Source: Aphrocallistes beatrix
Lineage: Eukaryota > Porifera > Hexactinellida > Sceptrulophora > Aphrocallistidae
Reading direction: 5' to 3'
Length of the DNA: 64,000 bases
Assembly (NCBI GenBank): GCA_963281255.1
Contig: OY725489.1
Coordinates: forward strand, 5,890,523-5,954,522
Positions 32,146 to 41,342 of the stretch are shown here, in pieces. The notes under the pieces were generated by a model, which was not told where the DNA came from, made no database searches, and saw only the letters and a program-made list of their open reading frames with translations. Made by a program: the position numbers and the translations under genes. Position 1 is the first letter of the stretch. Each line of letters opens with the position of its first letter.

Positions 32146-33171
32146 GAGGGTTGTAAAGTCGCTTTCTAATCCGATTTTCGAGTAAAGTTGCTGTAGCGTT
32201 TAACATGAGGTAAGCATAGACAGTCTAGGGACTGGAGATATCTGTAACAAGAAGGTGATGTAAGACGTGCTTTGAGAGCCATAGCCTGTGTAATTACGTT
32301 ATATTTTCTTCTATTTTTATGCACAAGAACGTTAGCTAGTTGACATTGGATGAAGTGGAGACGCGATAGATATGGAGATAAATCTGAAATATCATCTGTT
32401 AAATTAAGGATCCGTTAGCAGTGAATTAAGTTTTGATATTGAAAGATCGAGTTGGTGTAAAGCTTCTTTAACGTGATGCTCAAATGTAACGAGCTTGTTT
32501 GGAGATGATTCATGGGAACTGTAATTCTCTATTTCTTCGAAAAGAAGTTCAATCTCGCGAGTATCAGTTAACATATGAATTGAGAGAGGAATAACAACAT
32601 TATCCCGAAATCCCTGGACACTCATATCTTCGCTTACCAATAAAAGCAGTTCAGATCCTAGTTCAGATCCAGAACGAAATGCCATCCATTTATTAGATAA
32701 GGATATGGAGGATATGTGTGTGAGTAAGTTGGAGAAATTGTGCACACCATATTTTTCTGTATCATGCGCTTGCTGTTCAATGCTTAATTTGAGAGCCTGT
32801 GCGAACAGTTCTTCGTCTTTTGATTCGCGGACAAATCGAGTTGGTCTTGGTAATGGCTCCGACGAAAGATATGTAGGGCAGCCGGGTAGGATCGATGGTA
32901 CAGCATTTTGACAGAGTTTTGGTCTGGCGCGTATTCTTTCAGTAAAATTACCGTCAGCTTGCAAAATTCTGTCAACTGTAATAATATCTTCGGGATGAAA
33001 GTGATGCATGCAGACATAAATGTTAGATAAATCAGCAATGTTGTCACGATGAAGTGCATTCAACCACTGAGTACGTAACTCTTGAGGGGCTGTAGGAACC
33101 TTGAAAACTGGTGTATATGGCTCACCTTTGTAATTGCTCTTACACCCAGGAGCAGAGCAGTGGTTAGGCAT
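32146..33171 (-). pseudogene. P-like transposase, THAP domain and linker
   Basis: The start ATG at 33171 opens MPNHCSAPGCKSNYKG, a THAP zinc-binding DNA-binding domain with C-x4-C, a WLNALHRD segment, and C-x2-H (YVCMHHFHP), followed by the NAVPSILPGCP box typical of THAP C-terminal edges. A linker with predicted helices follows to 32404, where the frame ends; conserved sequence continues to YRYLQSLDCLCLPHVK and, after a frameshift at about 32200, to LQQLYSKIGLE. THAP binds the element ends in P transposases. The copy is inactive as it stands. Confidence 0.85.
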
Positions 33172-33587
33172 GATGAGTGTTCCAATCGGTACTAAATAGT
33201 AGGCTATGATTAAAAATTAATAAAATAATAAATCATGGAGACTGGAGACGGCAGAATACAATCGAAGGAATCAAATATTGTAACTAATATAAAAAAAGGG
33301 ATATGTCAAAGAGGGCAAATTATACGAACGTTAAATAACTTAGCTCCCAAAAATATCGAAAATTTGTTATTCCAGTTAATTCTTAATAAGAAAAATTTAT
33401 GACAAAATATTATGGTTGTATATTATAGTTATAGGTATGTTTTCTAAATTAACCATAAATATAAATCTTTGAAACTGATATAAACCATTGACACTAATTA
33501 AGAAGTACGATGGGACTTCTAACCCATCCGTGGTGGCATATTTTCATTCAGTACTCCCTCCTTATATTTCGTACTCCACGGGTCATA

Positions 33588-33925
33588 TTATAGACTTCTT
33601 TAGAGAAGGACTGAAGCCTCCCATGCTCGGGGTTTGTAATTTGAGTCTGAATGATTAACTTGAGTCCTGAGCTAAAATGACTTCTAGAAGGGCTAGAGAC
33701 ACGATCTCGGGTCCATATAGGGGATTTTGAGGACGGCGTGTTCAATAGCACCATTTCCAACACCGCTTGGTGTCATCTTAAAGGTCCAAAGGTCATATTT
33801 CAAGGTTAATGGGTGAATTTTGGTAATGTTTACCCATTTTTCTAACTAATAAATGGTGAGAGATGGCTGATTGTAATGAGACACAGTATTGTATTGGAGC
33901 CAAAATTTAATATTTATTGTCCTAA
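33588..33925 (-). repeat. repeat D arm, inverted relative to 34575-34860
   Basis: Shares AGAGAAGGACTGAAGCCTCC, GGGCTAGAGACACGATCTCG and CAACACCGCTTGGTGTCATC with the 34.7-kb arm in reverse. The left arm has an extra stretch near 33785-33830 (GGTCCAAAGG...GGTAATG) bounded by GGT microhomology. Confidence 0.8.
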
Positions 33926-34041
33926 GTATATGTAATTACATAAACATTATATGCATATCACAACACTATGTCTATTACAACGTTGTATATGTAGTAATGT
34001 AATGGCTGCAGCTAAAATTGTAAACACTCATTAAGTATTAC

Positions 34042-34560
34042 ATTGTGCCAGAATCTATTTCTCGTGTGCTTGATTGCGACAAAAATTGTACAACTTCCGA
34101 AAATCCAGCTGAGCGAAGTGAACTCATTGACGAGATCACTCCTCAAGATACTCAAGAACTCTTGAGGTCTGTTGATACCCTTAAGCATAAAGTTGTTTAT
34201 TTGGCCGGATAACTTGTTTATAAATATGGTGATAGCACTAGTATGGAGATCATTTGCGATGAAGATGGTAACGAGGTGTCATCTGAGTTCCTAGATAATT
34301 TGAATAGAGGTGGACTGAGTGTGCCGACTATGTCAACCGTCTTTTTTGTACACAATGCCTATAATTTGCATGACCAGGCTAAAATGCGTTGCCGCTTTCA
34401 TTTTGCTGAGCTATTATCCTTTGTAGATGTACCTTTAGCAGGTAGTAAGGCTGCATGTACTACTTTAGCTAACATTCTATTGAAAGCTCATGTCCTCAAT
34501 GTGAGTGACAAAGAAAAGTCTTTGGGATGCCTCAAGAGGCAAGACAAGCTCTCCAACTAA
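34042..34560 (+). pseudogene. C-terminal fragment of a P-like or related transposase
   Basis: Plus frame from about 34042: VDTLKHKVVYLAG, an in-frame TAA (34210-34212), then LVYKYGDSTSMEIICDEDG, FLDNLNRGGLSVPT and a helical tail (CRFHFAELLSF; LANILLKAHVLN). The order Y-x-AG-x-L-x2-K and L-x-RGGL-x-P is the usual C-terminal end of several invertebrate transposases, including P-like ones. It lies in the spacer between the inverted repeat D arms. The upstream domains are not present. Confidence 0.5.
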
Positions 34561-34574
34561 TGTTAAGCATATAC

Positions 34575-35110
34575 AACGTTGAAGACAATAAATATTAAAT
34601 TTTGGCTCCAATACACTACAGCGTTTCATTACAATCAGCCATCTCTCACCGTTTATTAGTTAGAAAAATGGGTAAACCTTTAAGATGACACCAAGCGGTG
34701 TTGGAAATGGCACTATTGAACACGCCGTCCTCAAAATCCCCTATATGGACCCGAGATCGTGTCTCTAGCCCTTCTAGAAGTCATTTTAGCTCAGGACTCA
34801 AGTTAATCCTTCAGACTCAAATTACAAACCCCGAGCATGGGAGGCTTCAGTCCTTCTCTAACCAATTCCAAGTTATCAACATTATTACCATATGTATATG
34901 GAAAGGTGTGAAAACCGCAAAACTCAAGAACCACAAATATTTCAAGTATGCCAATATGACCAATGAATTCACCATATGCGACTTCCTATTCAATAATAAT
35001 ACATTTCTCACCGAAATAACGACTAGATATAGTGATAGGCAATATACTCAAGTTACAGGACACGAGTATGAGACCCTCCAGTCCTTAATTAAAGGAGTCT
35101 ATGTATATTG
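34575..35110 (+). repeat. repeat D arm, long copy without insertion
   Basis: Contiguous counterpart of 33588-33925 plus 28398-28636 on the other strand; it shows GGAATTGGTTAGAGAAGGAC (inverse) where the other locus carries the P-like element and the duplicated unit. The 156-codon frame across it is a repeat translation. Confidence 0.75.
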
Positions 35111-35214
35111 TAAATATATCGAAAAACAAGTAGTTGATAGTTCACTTTACTCTGCACACTATATCTGACTTGAACAAGTTCTAAATTATCATACTAGACT
35201 GCTTTCTCTTGTTT

Positions 35215-36462
35215 ATGGCCTGTGTTGTGCCTGGGTGTAAGTAGAATTACAATAGCCAGATTGAATTCACCTCAGCCTTTTTATTTCAGACTGATTTTGA
35301 GACTCAAGAAAAATGGTTTCGTGCAATACCTCATCCAAGGAAAGACTACGAGATGAATAAATACTTAAAGGTAATTTAACTGATAATTTCATTTATATAT
35401 TCGTATGACTCTAACGATTATAGATTCTTTCAAACTTAGGTTTGTATCAGTCATATCCGAAAGGAACATATCGAGAGGACTTTTGAGTTGTTTGATGGCG
35501 AAAAGATCGTGAAGATGCCTATAAAGAAGCTTTCCCTTAAGCAAAATGCAGTTCCCAGCATATTCCCCAACTGTCCTAGTTATCTTACATACAGAAGAGT
35601 GAAGCCTCCAAGACTGTCCAGATAAGACAAAGAGATGAAGTCAACTCAAGCTGCATATAAAGAGAGTCGCATTGATTTCCAAGAAACTGAAGCTAAGTTC
35701 CTAGTTACTTATCTTACCGATATACATTTCAAATTAAACCTAATAGATCTTAACGGTTGGATAATTCTGATTCCATCTTTATGTTAAAATTCACATTGTT
35801 GATAATCAATCTTTGATTGAACGTTCCCTTATTATTAACCAATATTTAGCTATTGAAGCGTTATATAAACAAAAACATTCAATTCAATTGTCATGCAGCG
35901 TGGTAAATGATATGCGAAATTTAGCAAATAAATAGTTTTAATTCCTTTCCTCCCTCACAAATTGATATTAGTCAAGTTGAATGCCTTGTGTACGTATATA
36001 GCTGGTTACGCCGTATTTTCTTATATTAAAAAATCTAATGGCTGTACAACCTGTTGTGTTTTTTTAACAACTGAAACATTTCTTGAAATAAATAATGATA
36101 TTGGTTCTCAATTCAAGTTGATAGAATTATTAGATAGAGGTTCTTTGAAATATCCGTATTTTTATGTTGTGGACTGTGTCACCATCTTATATGAATTTAT
36201 GAAGAAAATTGATGACTGCGATAGTCTAAGTCAGGGATATTATTTAGGATCATGCCGAACAAAGTTAGTATAATTATCAATGAGACTAATAGAGAATGAA
36301 TCTAGTGATATTTGGAAAGTTTGGTGTCATTGCAGTATTTGGAGGTGGGACATTGAAAAAACATCTACAACTTGGTCAAATTACATCCTGGCCATAAAAG
36401 TTCGAAACTATAACTCTATGGTTCTGAATCGGGATAATACTAAGTTGAAAAAATATAAGTAA
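35215..36462 (+). pseudogene. P-element-like transposase 2, internally deleted
   Basis: Starts with a THAP domain: MACVVPGCK, an in-frame TAG (35242-35244), then QTDFETQEKWFRAIPHP, a 69-bp GT-AG intron (35371-35439) and VCISHIRKEHIERTF, ending in the box NAVPSIFPNCPSYL and a stop near 35622. Linker remnants follow to about 35930. The RNase H-like catalytic region is absent; the sequence resumes with CTYIAGYAVFSYIKKSNGCT and LIELLDRGSLKYP (35962-36273) and degraded C-terminal motifs to 36462 (NYILAIKVRNYNS). It is a non-autonomous, mutated copy, oriented opposite to P-like element 1. Confidence 0.8.
35371..35439 (+). other. GT-AG intron in THAP domain
   Basis: GTAATTTAACTG...CAAACTTAG; removal joins NKYLK to VCISHI, which places the C-x2-H pair of the THAP domain in frame. 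Confidence 0.65.
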
Positions 36463-36823
36463 TTAATTTTCTTTGTATCTTCTAGTTATTCAACTACTTT
36501 ACTGTTTATCAATAAGATGTTCTACTTAGCTGAACTGTTTCTAGAGACATCTGTCTGAAAGTCTGTGGGAGAAGTTAAATATCAGAATGCTTACTTACTC
36601 GATATTTGATGCTAAATAATGATGAAGTCCAGATCTATTCTTAATTATCATAACTTTTATTGATTGATTCTTTATACATTTTTTAATATTTGGCATGTAC
36701 GACTATACTATATGAATCACATTAATTATTACTAATAAATGAATCTAACTCTGAAGAGGATGGCTAGAAAAGGGGATGGTTTAAACAAAAGCCTAAAACA
36801 AACACTTTACAATGCATTAAGTA

Positions 36824-38191
36824 CAGTGTGTTTCAAAAGTATTGGCAGTAAATCTAAACACTAGTATTTCGTAACCTGAATTGCATAATAGTAATGATAC
36901 AATAATGTAATAATGTGCGATAAATCAATATTTTATCTTTTCCCTTTCGACTTTATGTACATTTTTAGGCGTTTAGGCATAGAATACACGAAATTTCTAT
37001 GAAAATCGGGGGTAGAAGTTTCCCACTCTGTAAGGATAGCAGTTCCTAAATCTTGCAAATTATTGAAACATCTCTTGGATAGCCTCTGCTTAAGAACGCC
37101 CCAGATGTTTTCAATAGGGTTTAAATCAGGCGAATAAGCTGGCCACTCCAATAATTGAAGGTTTTGGCTCTCTTTACTGAGCTTGGATCGATGAATTGGT
37201 GAATTGTCTTCTTGGAGAGTCCAGCCATCTGGATAGTAAACATTAGCAGTTTCGATTAGGCATTCATTCAGCGTATCAATATACATCTTAGAAGTAAAAT
37301 TAACAAAAAAATCTTTAGAATTGTGGTACCTCTGGATGAAATACCCCCTGATACATACATGTAGCTTCGGCGTATGTCTCTGAACCTTTGAAATTGGACT
37401 TTCTTGAAACTTGGTCCATATTCCTACAGTCCCTCTATTTAACCAGATAGAGCATTCATCGGTGAAGAAAACATTTTCCCATTCCCTCTTTTTATGAATT
37501 TTACACCATTCAACTCTCTCTTTTGCTGTTTCATCAGTAATGAATGGTCCAATAACAGGGGATTTAAAGTCAAATCCACACGCGCGAGTCGCTCGATAGA
37601 CAGTCGACTTGGATGGGGTATTTGTGAACTTAGATGAAAGGTTTGCGTGGAGAGAACGTGTGGACATCTTCGGATAACAGTTTAAAGTTCTTATAATTGA
37701 TTGTTTTTGTGAGTATATAATAACTTTCGGCCGTCCACTAACACTCTTGTGTTGTAAGCTTTTCCTCTCACGAACCATAGATTTTATGCGAAAAACTGTT
37801 CTTATCGGTATCGCGTTCTTCGAGAAATTTCAGTTGGGGATGTGATTCCTGCATCGATTAGAGTTTTTACCTTCTTCCTCTGTTCTAATTGAGTCATTCT
37901 AAGGCTTAATAAAGGTGAATGTTCTAAAAACATAAAAAAACCCAATTATACTCAAGTGATCAGCTCCGGCAAGCTGAAAAATCCAAATTGTACTTTGTAG
38001 TAGACACTCTTTTGGTTGATGGAGTATCTACTCAATTGGTATATAAAAAATTCATTTGAACTTGTTAAATGTCATGAGAAATATCATTGCATAAACTTTC
38101 AAGTGAAACAATGATTGAAAACTACATCAAATTCAATAAGCACATGATTCATGTTACTATCATTGACTGCCAATACTTTTGAAACACACTG
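36824..38191 (-). mobile_element. Tc1-like element with near-intact transposase
   Basis: Inverted ends of about 26 bp starting CAGTGTGTTTCAAAAGTATT on both sides; TA on both flanks (36822-36823, 38192-38193). It is 1368 bp long. Among the Tc1-like copies here it is the best preserved. The interval 36463-36821 before it holds no gene. Confidence 0.9.
36933..37897 (-). pseudogene. Tc1-like DDE transposase, one N-terminal frameshift
   Basis: The start is taken at the ATG at 37897 (MTQLEQRKKVKTLIDAG), with a one-base loss near 37830 before RTVFRIKSMVRERKS; from 37778 the frame is open for 281 codons. HTH regions, a GRPK linker, then FFTDECSIWLN (first Asp), QEDNSPIHRSK (second Asp) and NPIENIWGVLKQR (Glu). 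There are 31 residues between the second Asp and the Glu where Tc1 has 34. The total would be about 320 aa, normal for the family. The function is cut-and-paste transposition at TA. A start at the inner ATG (37778) would lack the first HTH. Confidence 0.85.
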
Positions 38192-38271
38192 TAAATATTA
38201 CATTGAATCTATCATCAACTTCAATATTGCCTTTAAATTAATGAATTCATAATAGCTCTAAATCTTAATCC

Positions 38272-38346
38272 ATGGTCCAGAAATTCATTAGAGTATCATT
38301 GCCTTAGTCACTAAGGCAATGATACTCTAATGAATTTCTGGACCAT
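38272..38346. repeat. perfect 75-bp palindrome
   Basis: Arms of 37 bp around a single C (38309); the left arm begins ATGGTCCAGAAATTCATTAG. No mismatch. It overlaps the next palindrome by 3 bp. Confidence 0.95.
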
Positions 38347-38392
38347 TAACCAGCTCCATACTCTAATAATTAGAGTATGGAGCTGGTTAATG
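38344..38392. repeat. perfect 49-bp palindrome
   Basis: Arms of 24 bp around a single A (38368); the left arm begins CATTAACCAGCTCCATACTC. The right arm (38369-38392) is the true C-terminal coding end of the Tc1-like gene; the left arm is its inverted copy. Confidence 0.95.
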
Positions 38393-39328
38393 TCGATACT
38401 GTCCCAAGTACTCAATATAGCATTCCACAACTCCGAGTGGTTGGATGGGCTTTTCTCTTGAATGCTTAGGGAAATTTGATCCCAAAGGTTCTCAATCGGG
38501 TTTAGATCAGGTGACTGTGCCGGCCAATCCATTACCTCTATTTTTTGCTCATCAAACCACTGTTTAGTACCCTTTGACCTGTGGTATGGGGCGTTGTCCT
38601 GCTGAAATGTCCATCCAGAGTGTAGAGAATGCAAATCAACGCTTGGAATTAGAGCATTTTCCAAAATATGAGGTTCCCAGATACTTTCCACAAGAGTCCC
38701 ACGCCACTCCAACAAAAACATCCCCAAACCATGATGCCACCACCCCCACCAAATTTGCAGGTTTTCTGAATACACCTCTCCGAAAACTCGAAAACTCTCC
38801 CCCCTTTCATTCTCCTTACGTACACTCTCCCGTCATTAGTATAGAGAAGGAATCGAGATTCGTCACTGAACATAATTCTTGCCCATTCTTCAGTACTCCA
38901 ATCCTTTTGTGCCCTTGCGAAGGCAAGACGGTCTAGTTTCTCTTATGCTTGGAAGTTAGGCGGGGCTTCCTTCGTGGTTTCCGTCCGAACAGTCCAGCCC
39001 CTCTTAACCTTCTCTGGACTGTTGAAGTGGAAAGTATTAGCGAATATTCTGATAATACTTCGGCTCTGATCTGAGTAGCAGTCTTAAATCGATCCGTTTT
39101 GCATTTTCTGACTAACGAACTGTCTTGCCTTTTGGTTGTGACACGAGGCCTACCCGGAATAGTGATGTCTCTTACCGAGCCTGTCAGTCTATGTTTCTTT
39201 AGGATCTCAGCTACACTTTTTTGGCTGCACCCAATCATTGTAGCTACCTCCCTCTGAGTATGGCCGCTTTTTAATAACAATATTAGGTTTGCTCGATTTT
39301 CAATGGAAATTCGGGGTTTCGGAGGCAT
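38369..39328 (-). pseudogene. Tc1-like transposase, C-terminus replaced by palindromes
   Basis: The start at 39328 opens MPPKPRISIENRANLILLLK, HTH with REVATMIGCSQKSVAEIL, a GRPR linker and a second HTH. A frameshift (stop at 38933) separates this from FSDESRFLLYTND (first Asp), GGGGIMVWGCF, QQDNAPYHRSK (second Asp) and NPIENLWDQI (Glu), 34 residues apart as in Tc1. Another phase change is near 38665. After INQLHTLI the normal end is replaced by the palindromes. The element's right end (CAGTGCCGGTCAAAAGGAAT, inverted) is at 39553 followed by TA; the left end is lost. Confidence 0.85.
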
Positions 39329-39587
39329 CGAAATTTGGTGAAATACTGATAAATTGTAAATAAAAATAGAGAAGTGAAATAGCGAAGTTGTACAAATATA
39401 ATGAATGGAATATCTGTATTTGGGTGCTACTTATCAAAATAACCAAAGATGTATATGGTTTCGCAAGAAAGAAACAACCTAGTGATTTGAGACTATTCAA
39501 TATTTACTATACTGTATTCCTTGATTTTGAGCAATTCCTTTTGACCGGCACTGTATGTCCTAAGAGTACATACTATGTTCCAAGAAT

Positions 39588-39717
39588 GATGTCATAATTC
39601 CATGATGAGTCGACATTTTCGTCTGAGCTCACAACTTACTGGAGCCAAAGCCAAAAGACTCACACATTCCAAAAATCAGCTTTCTGCGCCTGGCAATTTA
39701 TTCAATCAATTCGTTAC

Positions 39718-39720
<3 letters not shown>
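39588..39720 (+). repeat. repeat A, 3' body fragment
   Basis: From AATGATGTCATAATTCCATG to TCAATCAATTCGTTACA. The head and most of the body are missing; a long TA run follows at 39721-39798. Confidence 0.8.

Positions 39721-39798
<78 letters not shown>
39721..39798. repeat. TA microsatellite, about 39 units
   Basis: The longest TA run in the window, between repeat A and a mariner-type end. Confidence 0.95.
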
Positions 39799-39802
<4 letters not shown>

Positions 39803-39950
39803 TACCCGGACAAAAGTATTTGTACAATATATTATCCCCATACAAATAGTACTAAATTGGATCTTTTCATGAAGGGAAATGTATTCAAACTCTAAGAGTT
39901 ATTAAGAGTCTGATTAAAGATTCGAAATCTTCACATTCGAATTAGTAAGT
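39799..39950 (+). mobile_element. single mariner-type MITE end
   Basis: CAGTACCCGGACAAAAGTAT then TTGTACA and CCCCATACAAATAGTA resemble the end of the MITE at 16456. The opposite end is missing; the minisatellite takes over near 39955. Confidence 0.55.
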
Positions 39951-40734
39951 ACAATATACATAAGAAATTTGAAAATATCTCACAAGAGTAAAATTGATGT
40001 CCTGAGATAACAATATATGTCGCATGGGTACAATTAATGTCCTAAGTAAGAGTACATAATATGTCCTAAGAGTATAACTTATGTTCCGAGAGTACAATAT
40101 ATTTCCTTATAATTTAATTTGTTTCACAAGAGTACAACAGATGTCCTGAGAGGACAATATATGTGCAAACAATACAAAATATTTCCAATGAGTACAATAT
40201 ATTTCCAATAGTATAATATATGGCCCCAAAGAGTAATTATATGGCCCGAGAGTACAATATATGTCCTTATAAATCGATTTGTTTCATAAGAGTACAATTG
40301 ATGTACTGAGAGCACAATTTATGTCCCAAGAGTTTCAATTGATGCCCCCAGACAACAATATATGCCCTATGAGCACCTAATATGTACCCAGAGTACATTA
40401 TATATCCTAAAAGTATTCAATGTTCTAAGAGTTCAATTTGTATTACAAAAGTAAAATTGATGTCCTGAGAGGACATAATATGTCCAAAGAGTATAGTAGA
40501 AGTCCTAAGAGTTCAATTCGCATCACAAGATTACAATTGATGTCCCAAAAGTAAAATATATGTCCTATAATTCAATTTAATCACAAGAGTACAATTGATG
40601 TCATGAGACTACAATATATGTTCCAGGTCTACAATTGATGTCCCGAGAATAGATTATATGTCCAAAAAAGCACATAAAATGTCTCCAGTGAACATTATAT
40701 GAGTCGCCTGATTCTGTACAACGATATTACCGGA

Positions 40735-40905
40735 ATCTGTCCTACAACCAAACTGTTCGGAATCTGTCCTACGACTATTTCGAGTTCGGAATCTGTCCTA
40801 CACCTGAGTTCGGAATCAGTCCTACGATTATTTCGAGTTCGGAATCTGTTCTACGCCTGAGTTCGGAATCTGTCCTACGATTATTTCGAGTTCGGAATCT
40901 GTCAG
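40735..40905 (+). repeat. minisatellite with TTCGGAATCTGTCCTAC units
   Basis: Alternating units CCTGAGTTCGGAATCTGTCC and ACGATTATTTCGAGTTCGG give a period of about 55 bp, about three copies. Confidence 0.8.
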
Positions 40906-41045
40906 GGTTGCCGTGGGAATATAATTTCAAAACCCATTCCCACAGGATATCAGTGGGAATACCCACAGAAACCCACACAAAAAGAAAACATAAAAACCCA
41001 CACAAAAAAACACAAAAACCCACAGAAACCCACAAAACCCACTGG
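40906..41045 (+). mobile_element. hAT-like end with CCCAC repeats
   Basis: Starts CAGGGTTGCCGTGGGAA, similar to the end of the element at 57877, and is followed by many AACCCACA units. No duplicated target site was found, so it is probably a fragment. Confidence 0.4.
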
Positions 41046-41342
41046 AAAACTTTTAAAAATAATCCCTAAAGAATATCATTTGCTACTCTCGTAGCTTATT
41101 GCCAAGTGTGCGGATTTTGTTGTACAGTACTTTTTCAATGTTAAGAGTTGAATTGCACTTAAGAAGATTAAATATGGGATGGAATCGAGAATTATTATTC
41201 GCTCTTTCAATTACATCAATTTCTTTAATAGGATTTTTTTTTTGACGTTGTCAATGAAATCAGAGAATACATCAAAGAAAGTCTCTTCATCCGCTAGGCT
41301 GCTAAATATACTTTTTGAATGAGATGGCAATGTTTTCATAAT

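Larger units (their letters stand above)
28770..33580 (-). mobile_element. P-element-like transposon 1, with nested Tc1-like element
   Basis: The inverted ends read CGTGGAGTACGAAAGATAAG (left) and CGTGGAGTACGAAATATAAG (right), extending past 30 bp to AGGGAGTACTG, with a subterminal GGTTAGAAGTCCCA pair. The 7-mer GGTCATA is duplicated at 28763-28769 and 33581-33587, close to the 8 bp known for P elements. It encodes a THAP-type transposase on the minus strand. Without the nested element it is about 3.47 kb. Confidence 0.85.
39556..40720 (+). repeat. degenerate minisatellite of about 20-bp units, interrupted
   Basis: Units resemble GTCCTAAGAGTACAATATAT with much variation. It begins right after the Tc1-like end at 39555, is interrupted by a repeat A fragment, a TA run and a mariner-type end (39588-39950), and resumes at about 39955. 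A 63-codon minus frame translates the units. Confidence 0.75.

Noticed and set aside
34698-35168. 156-codon plus frame
   Set aside because: It is a translation of repeat D and has counterparts in other copies (33548-33763).
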